Shown here: positions 45,301 through 52,218 of the stretch, piece after piece
Position numbering within the stretch: position 1 is the first letter of the stretch
Layout: each line of letters opens with the position of its first letter
Source: CAYVAP01 sp964343195
GTDB taxonomy: Bacteria > Bacteroidota > Bacteroidia > J057
Direction: 5' to 3'
NCBI GenBank assembly: GCA_964343195.1
Contig: CAYFIR010000020.1
Location: forward strand, 1-60,411
DNA: 60,411 nucleotides
Translations under genes and position numbers: made by a program
Notes under the pieces: generated by a model
The model's input: the letters and a program-made list of their open reading frames with translations, nothing else
What the model was told of the DNA's origin: nothing
Database searches by the model: none

Positions 45301-46525
45301 CGACCATGTGATGGTGCAGAATGTGGCGCTTTTTCTCGTAAACCAGGTCTTCCCAGTCCGGCTGCTGACCCGTGAGCTCGGTGTAGAGCTGGTCGAGTGT
45401 TTTTTCCCCGCCTTCGTAGGTGAGGAGTTTGTTGATACGGGAAGTGAATTCGTAGCCGGTGGTTCCGTCGATGGGCCATGTGGCGGGTAGCTGCTCATCC
45501 CGCTCCAGGATTTTCTCAGCGAGGAGAATGGTTTCCTCTCCGGCAGACTTGCGCAGCACCTGGACGTAGGCTGTCGGATCGTAAAGCCCGTCGATGTGGT
45601 CAACGCGAAGGCCCTGGATGCGTCCGGCTTTCACCTCGCCCAACACCCACTGATGGTAATGCTCGAAAACGCTGGGTTCATGGATGTTGAGACAAATGAG
45701 GTCATTGACCGTGAAAAAACGGCGGTAGTTCATGACCATATTGCTCAGCGGCCAATAGCACAGCCGGAAGTGCTGCTGTTCCAGCACTTCCCGCAAAATG
45801 GCTCCATTCTGGTTGAGCTGCTCCAATCGCTCGGTACCGTAGGCCCGAAATGCGTCATCCTCTTCCCAGAATTCCCAAAGGCGTTTTTTCAACAAATCCC
45901 AGAGCTCCACATCCTTTGATTCCAAGGCCATGCGGGTACTCCCCATCCAGCGATACACCTGCTCAAAACGGTAGGCGTCATCCCCCAGCCACAAAAAGTA
46001 GCTTTCGGGCTGTAGGGGAAACTGGTGTTCATAGTAAGCAAGTTGCAGTTCGCCGTCTGCATAGGTGAGCTGCAGTTCCCCATCGGTAAGGGCTTCTCCC
46101 TCATCCTTTCCGAGTATCGGCACCATGACCTTGCCGGAAAACTCCGCATTGGGGTGCTGCCAGTTGATGTCAAAGTATTGGTAGAATTCAGACAAAGGGC
46201 CCTTTTCGAAGACGTCGCGGATCAGCGGGTTTTGGGATGAATAGGCCAGGTGATTGGGAACGATGTCCTGCAGCCAGCCCATGCCCCGCTGCTGTAGTTC
46301 CCGGTGAAGCTGCTCCCATTCATCCTGCGTACCCAACTCTGGATCAATCCGGGTCGGATCAATGCCGTCGTAGCCATGCTGGCTCCCAGCGCGCGATTGC
46401 AGGATGGGAGAGCCGTAGATCGTGCGAATGCCGAGTTTTTGCAGGTAATCAAGCTGTGCGCTCAGTTTCTTCAGTGAATAATCCTGGTGCAACTGGACGC
46501 GGTAGGTCGAAAGGGGGCGGTACAT
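42326..46525 (-). CDS. treY-malQ: Bifunctional maltooligosyltrehalose synthase / 4-alpha-glucanotransferase
   Basis: A 1399-residue cytoplasmic fusion. Residues 1 to about 895 are TreY, which converts the reducing end of maltodextrin into a trehalose unit: start YRPLSTYRVQLHQDYSL, RVDHIDGLYDP (about 308), LLAEKIL (about 333), STHDTKRGEDTRAR (about 580). From about 903 to the end it is MalQ (amylomaltase), which shuffles glucan chains: GVLLHISSLPTAYGIGDMG, LLRLDHFRAF (about 1193), PIVAEDLGDID (about 1243) and TGTHDNNTLKGW (about 1296). All catalytic acids are in place in both halves and no stop or frameshift separates them. No treZ is in the window. It follows the PUL regulator on the same strand but probably belongs to storage-glucan metabolism. 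Confidence 0.93.
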   Translation of the reverse strand: MYRPLSTYRVQLHQDYSLKKLSAQLDYLQKLGIRTIYGSPILQSRAGSQHGYDGIDPTRIDPELGTQDEWEQLHRELQQRGMGWLQDIVPNHLAYSSQNPLIRDVFEKGPLSEFYQYFDINWQHPNAEFSGKVMVPILGKDEGEALTDGELQLTYADGELQLAYYEHQFPLQPESYFLWLGDDAYRFEQVYRWMGSTRMALESKDVELWDLLKKRLWEFWEEDDAFRAYGTERLEQLNQNGAILREVLEQQHFRLCYWPLSNMVMNYRRFFTVNDLICLNIHEPSVFEHYHQWVLGEVKAGRIQGLRVDHIDGLYDPTAYVQVLRKSAGEETILLAEKILERDEQLPATWPIDGTTGYEFTSRINKLLTYEGGEKTLDQLYTELTGQQPDWEDLVYEKKRHILHHHMVGEWDNLYHLFQELEWIPQLEQEQLGEEALYLMIGELLLAMPVYRIYPRSLPLSGPDRDLIAEVLASIRKRNPELTTVAERYEAAFVRDEFASEQQRKVGSKFLRRAMQFSGPLMAKGLEDTTFYLYNRFIAHNEVGDDPSQFHLAQAEFEHFIQQRQKTHPLSLNTLSTHDTKRGEDTRARLFVLSELYLDWKSLVEAWQPQWSVAGVEPNDAYFLAQTLAGAWPMDGEPDEAFAERLKGYLPKALREAKVKSDWGNPNEEYEQAVIALALDSLKPESAFRQAFDPLFPKLRDYGIVNSLSQVLLKNTLPGTPDLYQGSESWNLSLVDPDNRRPVDYDTLSQQLAQIDGWLEEDKWEEKLWENRSEGQVKLWLTQACLRARQDYPELFSDGEYVPIEVKGTHSQHVMAYFRRQGKDYALVVLPLHSAILTEGKAKRITKIDWQDTRLVLPKLAPHDWQDQFSSKSHSCWDELPLKDLMGQLPFALLTGSRSSNGRKAGVLLHISSLPTAYGIGDMGPHATKFVDWLAESGQTLWQVLPLNPVTREGYYSPYAADSAFAGNPMLISPDLLEEMGLVTMEHLAKHWLEASGPVDFIEVEARKTLLLQQAYQTFRSTPDSNLREQFEAFCQAESDWLDDYALYRVLRQHFEGKPWSEWPEKIRHRDAEKLIKKREKFAQEIEAECFTQFIFQLQWQGLRQYAHRRDVEIFGDMPIYVSYDSADVWAHPELFKLDDNLAPKTVAGVPPDYFSETGQLWGMPIFDWSTHEMSGYQWWIQRVRRNLEFFDLLRLDHFRAFAAYWQVPASEKTAINGRWSPGPGRKLFDALQEALGTLPIVAEDLGDIDQEVYDLRDAYHFPGMRVMQFAFSPNMPQNLHIPHLYTPNSVAYTGTHDNNTLKGWHQHELDEAAHRRLEAYLGHAIKPELLHWEMIRLLYASTAETIVVPMQDIMGLGQSAMMNKPGTVKKNWKWRMENWPPTDALAETLQQLVKVYGR

Positions 46526-46705
46526 GGGTGGTGTTTCGTCGGATTTGGAGTAGGGTAGGAAGTTACTAAGGCTAATGCGGAGTGTAAAGTAGAATCATTC
46601 GCCAAAAGGTAATTTGACGGGATGATTCAGGATCAGTGGCGGGACAGAGGGGGATGGGTGTATAAGGTTGATACGGTAACCAGCGTGCCCGTATAAGTAG
46701 TAAGA

Positions 46706-46790
46706 CAAAATTATGAGGTATGAAGTTTATGGGGATATGAAGGAAAGTCACTGCTTGAGGCCTTCATACCCTTCGGCTGCTACTTCGACT
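46706..46790 (+). repeat. Dispersed intergenic repeat, family A copy 3
   Basis: GAGGTATGAAGTTTATGGGG, GATATGAAGGAAAGTCACTG and CTTGAGGCCTTCA match the reverse complement of 22080-22150 nearly base for base, in inverted orientation to copies 1 and 2. Confidence 0.65.
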
Positions 46791-46800
46791 TCGCTCCCCG

Positions 46801-46914
46801 GCTGAACCATGACTCCGATCATGGTTCGGCCTAACTGCGGGACTCCGCTCCCGCATTGACCTTCGCGAGATAGAATCTCGCAGTTAGAGGGTTCGATGAT
46901 CGGAGTCATCGAAC
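46801..46914. repeat. Cluster of four hairpins
   Basis: H1 GAACCATGA-ctccga-TCATGGTTC (46804-46827), H2 GCGGGA-ctccgc-TCCCGC (46837-46854), H3 GCGAGA-tagaa-TCTCGC (46865-46881), H4 GTTCGATGA-tcggag-TCATCGAAC (46891-46914). The core ATGACTCCGATCAT of H1 is the exact reverse complement of the core of H4, so their loops are complementary. CTAACTGCG (46831-46839) and CGCAGTTAG (46880-46888) form an outer stem around H2 and H3. Confidence 0.75.
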
Positions 46915-47029
46915 AGCCAGCAGGCTTTTATTCCATGTTTTCAACATATACAATCTGTAGTTTAATGACATTGACCTTATTTCCGATATATACCGCCAGC
47001 CTCCAGCCCCTCCATACCTTTTCTTCCAC

Positions 47030-49771
47030 CTACTCGACCAGCAGTGATCCCGACTCAACCTGAATGCCATTGTCGATGCGGTAGTGGTAAATGCCTTTGG
47101 GCAGTTTGTCAGGAAGGGCCAGTCGGTGTGTTCCGGCCTCATTTTCATTCCATTCAAACTCCAGGAGGCTGCGGCCAAACCGGTCGGTCACCAGCAGGTG
47201 GGCCCCGCCCACGATGTCATTGAGCTGGATCATCAGGTGATCGGTGGCGGGATTGGGATAAATCCGAATCTTCCCATAGATCTTCCATTCGACTGATTCT
47301 TCGGGCGAAAATTCAAACTTGATGCCTTCTTCGTAGGCCTTGATCCGGTAAACCGCTACCCCTTCGTAAGGAGCCTGATCCAGGAAGGAATAGCTGACGG
47401 GCTCGGTGGTGTTGCCGTTGGCGGTGACCTCATCCAACACTTCGAAGGTCTCGCCTCCATCCGTCGAGCGCTGCACCTCAAAGTAGCGCACCCCTTCTTC
47501 GAAGAGCATTTGCCACTGCAGCTGTACCTCGCTTTCCAGGACTTCAGCAGAAAAATCTCCCCATTCCATCGCGGGCGTACAGTCCGGCATGATGATAACC
47601 TCATCGCTGCTGCGCAGTCCGGCTGCATCTTCCACTTGCAGGATAACCCGGTAATAGAAAGTTTCCACGTCGTCGCAGCCGATGGGGGTGATGAGTTCGG
47701 TGGGTGTTTCTTCCAAAATTGGTTCCTCCGGGTGGGTGTGGCTGTTGTGGTGCAGGACCGTCTGCCACTGGTAATACAGTTCCTCGGGGCCGTGCTCGGC
47801 GTCGCTCACCTCAGCTTTCAGGGTCACAGCAAGCGGCACTTTGACCGAATACTCGAAGCTGGGATCAGGCGTCGTAATGCGAACCTGCGGTGGGGTATTG
47901 TTGAGCGAAATGGTCTTGGCCAGTTGGCGGCTGGCCCCGGCAGTATCGGTGACGGTCAGCGTCGCAACGAACTTTCTGGGATCAGCATTCGGAGCCTCAT
48001 AGGTATGCTGGGGCGCAATGGCATGGCTGGTGTCTCCGTCGCCAAATTCCCAGAAAAAGCTCAACGGGTCGCCATTCTGGTCGGTAGATGCCTCCGCAGA
48101 AAACTGTACCGTCAGCGGGCTGGGTCCATAGTTTCGGTCCACATCCAGTACCGCGTCCGGCTTGACGTTGCCTCCGTAGGAAATGCGCCAGACATCCCAG
48201 GGATAGGAGGTGAAGTACAGGTCGCCCGAAACCGGATTGACGGCCAGGTCGGTGATGGCAAAGCGGTCGCTCAGAAACGGATGAATCGAAACGGGATTCA
48301 GGTTGGAGTCCACCTCGACCCACTTGATCCACTTGGCGCTGTAGTCCGCGAAAAAGTAGGCGTTCTGGTACTCCTCCGGAAAGGAATTTCCCTGGTAAAA
48401 AATGCCCCCAGTTGAAGATGATCCCCAGAAATTGGCCCCCTGAATGCGGGCATCAGGTTCTTCGATTTCCTTGCCGATGATTTCGCCTCCATCTCTGGGA
48501 TAGTGTGCCACGCGAGCGCTGATGGTGTCTTTGAGCTTATTGGCCCACTCCAGGGTCGGAGGAGTATGAACGAAGTGAGGGATATTTGCCGGAATCTCCA
48601 GCAGCGGCTGGCAGGGATTGGGGAAGCTGTACTCCCCATCGCCCCGGGCCTGAACCAGCAGGTCCTGGAACAGGAAGTAGTCGCCTTCGCAGCCACTGGC
48701 GGGATTGGGCGCATCGAGGTTGGGCGTGGGGTGATTCTGGTAGGCCCACCAGAGCAGTTCGATGCCCTCATAGGCCGGCCAGCCAAAGTTCAGTCCGCCT
48801 TCATCGGCACGGTTGAGCTCTTCCCAGTTCCACAGGCCCACATCGCCGATGAAGATGACGCCGGGATCTCCTTCAGAGGGCTCGTGGCCTCCACTTCCCT
48901 CCGCGACGCTAAAGCGGAAGGGATTTCGCAGGCCCATGGCCCATACTTTGGAGCGGGGAGCATCTGGAGCTTCGGGGTCATAAAACGGATTACTGGGTAG
49001 CCCCAGGCCCGTTTCCGGGTCAATGCGGAGGATTTTGCCATTATAGCAGTCCACGAGTTGTGAGCGCCATCCACCTATGTCCTCCTTGGGCTTGATGATC
49101 CCATCAGCCAGGGCCTGGGAGGCATAGGCCCCTCGTTCGTCGCCACCGACATCAATGCCATCAAAGGAGGCTCCATCGCCCATGGAGGCGAGCAGGGTGC
49201 CATCTGCTCCGAAGGCCAGAGACCCTACCGCATGAGACTCGTGGAGAATGGGCATCCCCGTGTCGTGGGTATGTCCGATGAGTACCTTGCGGCTGCCAGG
49301 CAGAGTGGTGGAGAAGTTGGTCGCTGGATCAGCGGTATATCGGGTGATGCGGCCTATGGTCGCAGAGAAGTATTCATTGGAATCGGGGTCGTAGCTCGGG
49401 GTGCCGTAGTGGAAGAGGTGGTGGCGATCGACGGCGTACATCAGGTAGAAATGGCCATTTTCGTAGAAATTGGGATCCAGCGTGAAGCCCAGCAGGCCGT
49501 GGTCGCGCCAACTCCCTACCTCTTCGCTGATATCAATCAGGGGCTGGCTGAACAGGCTATCACCCTCCATGATGCGCACTTTGCCCTGTTTTTCCAGGAT
49601 GTACAGTCGACCATTTTCATCGAAGGTAATGCCATTGGGTTCCCGAATGGGGGGAGAGACCCGTTCCAGGGTGAACTTGTCCGGCAGGGACTGGCTCCAT
49701 GCAGAACTGTACGGCAGGCATATCAGAACGAAAAACAGGATTCCGGACAGGGTGAATCTCAGAACATTCAT
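47030..49771 (-). CDS. Secreted PQQ-dependent sugar dehydrogenase-like protein with PKD and T9SS domains
   Basis: A 913-residue extracellular protein. Signal peptide about 1-27; then a six-bladed propeller of the glucose/sorbosone dehydrogenase (GSDH) family, about 30-530, with PNGITFDENGRLYILEKQGK, WRDHGLLGFTLDPNF, GKILRIDPETG and KVWAMGLRNPFRFS. A PKD domain covers about 545-630 (FFWEFGDGDTSHAIAPQHTY). Near 750 there is a fibronectin-like stretch, and the last 75 residues are a T9SS sorting domain (RIYPNPATDHLMIQL, LPKGIYHYRID). It would oxidise a sugar using PQQ and stay at the surface or be released; the actual substrate is unknown. It is next to nuoJ but not functionally linked to it. 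Confidence 0.87.
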   Translation of the reverse strand: MNVLRFTLSGILFFVLICLPYSSAWSQSLPDKFTLERVSPPIREPNGITFDENGRLYILEKQGKVRIMEGDSLFSQPLIDISEEVGSWRDHGLLGFTLDPNFYENGHFYLMYAVDRHHLFHYGTPSYDPDSNEYFSATIGRITRYTADPATNFSTTLPGSRKVLIGHTHDTGMPILHESHAVGSLAFGADGTLLASMGDGASFDGIDVGGDERGAYASQALADGIIKPKEDIGGWRSQLVDCYNGKILRIDPETGLGLPSNPFYDPEAPDAPRSKVWAMGLRNPFRFSVAEGSGGHEPSEGDPGVIFIGDVGLWNWEELNRADEGGLNFGWPAYEGIELLWWAYQNHPTPNLDAPNPASGCEGDYFLFQDLLVQARGDGEYSFPNPCQPLLEIPANIPHFVHTPPTLEWANKLKDTISARVAHYPRDGGEIIGKEIEEPDARIQGANFWGSSSTGGIFYQGNSFPEEYQNAYFFADYSAKWIKWVEVDSNLNPVSIHPFLSDRFAITDLAVNPVSGDLYFTSYPWDVWRISYGGNVKPDAVLDVDRNYGPSPLTVQFSAEASTDQNGDPLSFFWEFGDGDTSHAIAPQHTYEAPNADPRKFVATLTVTDTAGASRQLAKTISLNNTPPQVRITTPDPSFEYSVKVPLAVTLKAEVSDAEHGPEELYYQWQTVLHHNSHTHPEEPILEETPTELITPIGCDDVETFYYRVILQVEDAAGLRSSDEVIIMPDCTPAMEWGDFSAEVLESEVQLQWQMLFEEGVRYFEVQRSTDGGETFEVLDEVTANGNTTEPVSYSFLDQAPYEGVAVYRIKAYEEGIKFEFSPEESVEWKIYGKIRIYPNPATDHLMIQLNDIVGGAHLLVTDRFGRSLLEFEWNENEAGTHRLALPDKLPKGIYHYRIDNGIQVESGSLLVE

Positions 49772-49854
49772 CGGCAGGAAAATGGTTTTGAAAAATGCGG
49801 ATGCAAGAAAAACAATCTAGCCGCTCGGGGCAATGTCAAAACACATTCTGAAAA

Positions 49855-50409
49855 TCACCTCGTACCCTCACTCTCCTGATCCACCACGGCTTCCTTTTGG
49901 GCTATGGGCCGTGCCAGATAAGCCGCCCCCACCAACGCGATGAGCAGCAGGATGGAAATCAACTCGAAGGGCAACACGTAGCTGGTGACCGTCTGGATTC
50001 CGATTTGTTCGACCCCATCGAGCGGGATGGACTCGGTCTGGTAGCTGGGCAGGCTTTCCCATTCGATGCGGCCCAGTACGCGCCAGATGATGAGCCCTAA
50101 CCCAGCCGATAGTACCAGTGCCAGTGGCACACGGTTCCAGCCAGCCCCTCCATAGTTGAGCAGGTCGCGCTGGGTGAGCATCACCCCGAATATGATCAGG
50201 ATCAAAATGCCGCCTACATAGACGATCACCTGCGATACGGCCAGGAATTCCGCCCCGGCCATCACAAAAAATGTCGCTACACCAAAAAGCACTACAAACA
50301 GCAAAAACGCAGCGTGGACCAACTTGCGCGTCAGCACCAGCCCCACCGCTCCGGCGAGGGTGAGGACGGCAAAGCCAATAAATACGATATTTAGGAGATT
50401 GATTTCCAA
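49855..50409 (-). CDS. nuoJ: NADH-quinone oxidoreductase subunit J
   Basis: Membrane subunit of respiratory complex I. The 184-residue protein has five membrane segments; the conserved core EFLAVSQVIVYVGGILILII around residues 54-73 with the polar residues of the proton path is clear, as is KLVHAAFLLFVVLFGVATFF. The start appears to be TTG at 50409 (MEINLLNIVF), since no ATG is in a better place; this is unusual. Normally nuoJ lies in the nuoA-N operon followed by nuoK and nuoL, but here both neighbours are unrelated. Either the complex I genes are split in this genome or this is an extra copy. Confidence 0.85.
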   Translation of the reverse strand: MEINLLNIVFIGFAVLTLAGAVGLVLTRKLVHAAFLLFVVLFGVATFFVMAGAEFLAVSQVIVYVGGILILIIFGVMLTQRDLLNYGGAGWNRVPLALVLSAGLGLIIWRVLGRIEWESLPSYQTESIPLDGVEQIGIQTVTSYVLPFELISILLLIALVGAAYLARPIAQKEAVVDQESEGTR

Positions 50410-50501
50410 GGCTATGAGTTTGCGGGAAAGGAATTGGGTTTATAGGGGGAATAAAGTATATAAGGGGATATATTGGCAAGGGTAATTAGTTCTCGTATTG
50501 A

Positions 50502-50546
50502 CCATACACACCATACACACCATACACACCATACACACCATACACA
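50502..50546. repeat. Five tandem 9-base repeats (CCATACACA)
   Basis: Five exact head-to-tail copies of CCATACACA followed by CCACTATC. It lies between divergent nuoJ and DUF2027-Smr genes, about 95 bases upstream of the nuoJ start and 58 upstream of the Smr start. A repeat of this type can change length by slippage. Confidence 0.9.
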
Positions 50547-50603
50547 CCACTATCTAATCCCTCCGGGTTGCAACTATGGCCCCCAATATACAATTTTGGC
50601 AGC

Positions 50604-51584
50604 ATGAATCTTCGCATAGGCCAACGAGTACGTTTTCTCCACGAATCTGGTGATGGAGTCGTGGTACGATTGATTGACAAGAACCACGTAGAGGTCGATA
50701 TGGGCGATGACTTCCCGATGGAGGTCTCCCTCGATGAGATCATCCCGGTTGACAGCGCCGAGACCCACATCATGGGGAGTTCAGAAGAGAAAGAGGCGAT
50801 CGTCGAAAAGCGCAGCCGCGCCGTTTCCCAATTGGGTACCTCCATGCTGGACATCAGCATGGTCGTTACTCTGGCGGAGGGCAGCGCCGTCGAAGACGAC
50901 CGCTATACGGTGTTTCTGGTCAATCCCGAACCAGCTGACATGTTGTTTACCTGCTATGTGAAGATCGGCAACCGCTACCAGGGTCAGGCCGCAGGTCGCG
51001 TGGACAGCGGGGAGTTTTTCAAGCTCTTCAGCCTGCCTCGCGCCGAGCTGAACCGCATCAAGCAGATTCACTTTTCGCTGCTGTCTTATGTTCCTGGACA
51101 GGGCCACCCCCATATCCCACTGGTGATGGAACTCCCGTGGAACAAGGGCCGCATGAACCAGCCGCCAGCTTTTTTGCCGGCTGTCAAGCAGGAGGGATGG
51201 GCATTTTCCCTCCGTAACGATAAGCAGGTCGAAGACATCAAGAAGATCGATCAGAGCGAATTTGTCCGAATCAAAAAATCGGAGAAGCCCCAGATCCGCA
51301 AGGAAAATGAAGAGGTGGACCTGCACATTGAGGAACTGGTCAAAAATCCGCTGTTATTGGCTCCAAGCGAAATGATGCGGGTACAACTCGAGGCATTGGA
51401 AGAAGCGCTTTCCAAAGCCTTGACCGAAAACTACCAGAACCTGATTATCATCCACGGGGTAGGCGAAGGCAAACTCCGAAAGGAAGTGCGACAACGACTC
51501 AAAGCACATCCGCATATCAAGTCATTCTCCGACGGAGACCCCAGGAAATATGGCAATGGCGCCACCGAAGTCGTGTTCAAGTAG
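50604..51584 (+). CDS. DUF2027 domain protein with C-terminal Smr domain
   Basis: A 326-residue protein. The ATG at 50604 (MNLRIGQRVRFLHESGDGVV) starts the DUF2027 domain; the in-frame TTG at 50568 is not used. The central part is beta-rich (DYRYTVFLVNPEPAD region), and the last 85 residues are an Smr domain with VDLHIEELV and the loop IIHGVGEGKLRKEVRQRL. Smr domains bind or nick nucleic acids and, in MutS2-type proteins and others, act in collided-ribosome rescue or recombination control. DUF2027-Smr is a common Bacteroidota architecture, exact function unknown. Confidence 0.88.
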   Translation: MNLRIGQRVRFLHESGDGVVVRLIDKNHVEVDMGDDFPMEVSLDEIIPVDSAETHIMGSSEEKEAIVEKRSRAVSQLGTSMLDISMVVTLAEGSAVEDDRYTVFLVNPEPADMLFTCYVKIGNRYQGQAAGRVDSGEFFKLFSLPRAELNRIKQIHFSLLSYVPGQGHPHIPLVMELPWNKGRMNQPPAFLPAVKQEGWAFSLRNDKQVEDIKKIDQSEFVRIKKSEKPQIRKENEEVDLHIEELVKNPLLLAPSEMMRVQLEALEEALSKALTENYQNLIIIHGVGEGKLRKEVRQRLKAHPHIKSFSDGDPRKYGNGATEVVFK

Positions 51585-51620
51585 GGTGGCTCATTGAACA
51601 ATCGGGGCACCGGACAGTGA

Positions 51621-52079
51621 TCACGAACGGGCCTTTTCCAGCCAGGAGCTCAGAGAGTCTGCTTCAGGATTGGCCAGTTCTACGTGGCGAAGGTCATGCT
51701 TCATGATCAGATCGGGGGATACATGGGCGGCATCAGCCTCTGGAGATACTACCACTACATCAGGCTTGATCGCCTCAATCACTTCGTCTGGTGACTGACT
51801 TTCCAGAATCACTACTGCGTCCACTACCATCAGGGCTGCCACTACTTTGGCTCTATCCTCGGCAGAAAGAGAAGTTCCGGATACTACATCATCCCCATAT
51901 ACCCCCACAATCAAACGCTGTCCCAGGGCGCGTGCCTCTTCCAGAAGGGCGATGTGTACCGGGTGCAATGCGTCGAAAGCTCCATGTGTGAATACCAGAT
52001 CGTCCTCATATACGCGCCATGAGTAGCTGCGTCGGGTGAGGGTGGTGAGATCTGCGATTTTATCGGGAGTAGTAAACAT
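51621..52079 (-). CDS. Cytidylyltransferase-like (HldE C-terminal/RfaE2-type) protein, divergent
   Basis: A 152-residue nucleotidyltransferase fold protein, the size of the RfaE2/TagD-type domain. The nucleotide-binding segment is FTHGAFDALHPVHIALLEEA (about 30-49), where the usual HxGH is HPVH, and a second conserved helix is SAEDRAKVVAALMVVDAVVI. The Arg-Pro after the substrate loop of active enzymes is not visible. It may activate a sugar or alcohol phosphate with CTP, or may have lost catalysis. It is transcribed leftward toward the Smr gene. Confidence 0.75.
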   Translation of the reverse strand: MFTTPDKIADLTTLTRRSYSWRVYEDDLVFTHGAFDALHPVHIALLEEARALGQRLIVGVYGDDVVSGTSLSAEDRAKVVAALMVVDAVVILESQSPDEVIEAIKPDVVVVSPEADAAHVSPDLIMKHDLRHVELANPEADSLSSWLEKARS

Positions 52080-52218
52080 GTGATAGCTAGCTAAAATTGG
52101 AGTTGGGCAAAGATATGGTTTTTTGGCAATCTGATAGGGTGGCTTTTATCACTACCCAAAATTATTGGCCTAATTTCGCTAATCTTGGATTCCACTTTTA
52201 CCTGAACCAACCGACTCA

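Larger units (their letters stand above)
46526..47029. other. Repeat-filled spacer
   Basis: A 504-base spacer with no convincing gene. It holds family A repeat copy 3 (46706-46790) and, right after it, a cluster of four hairpins (46801-46914). Confidence 0.6.

Noticed and set aside
47510..48415. 301-residue open frame opposite the sugar dehydrogenase
   Set aside because: Shadow frame with no domain; the sense gene has clear GSDH, PKD and T9SS parts.
50502..50546. Possible CRISPR array
   Set aside because: Units are 9 bases with no spacers, so it is a simple tandem repeat.
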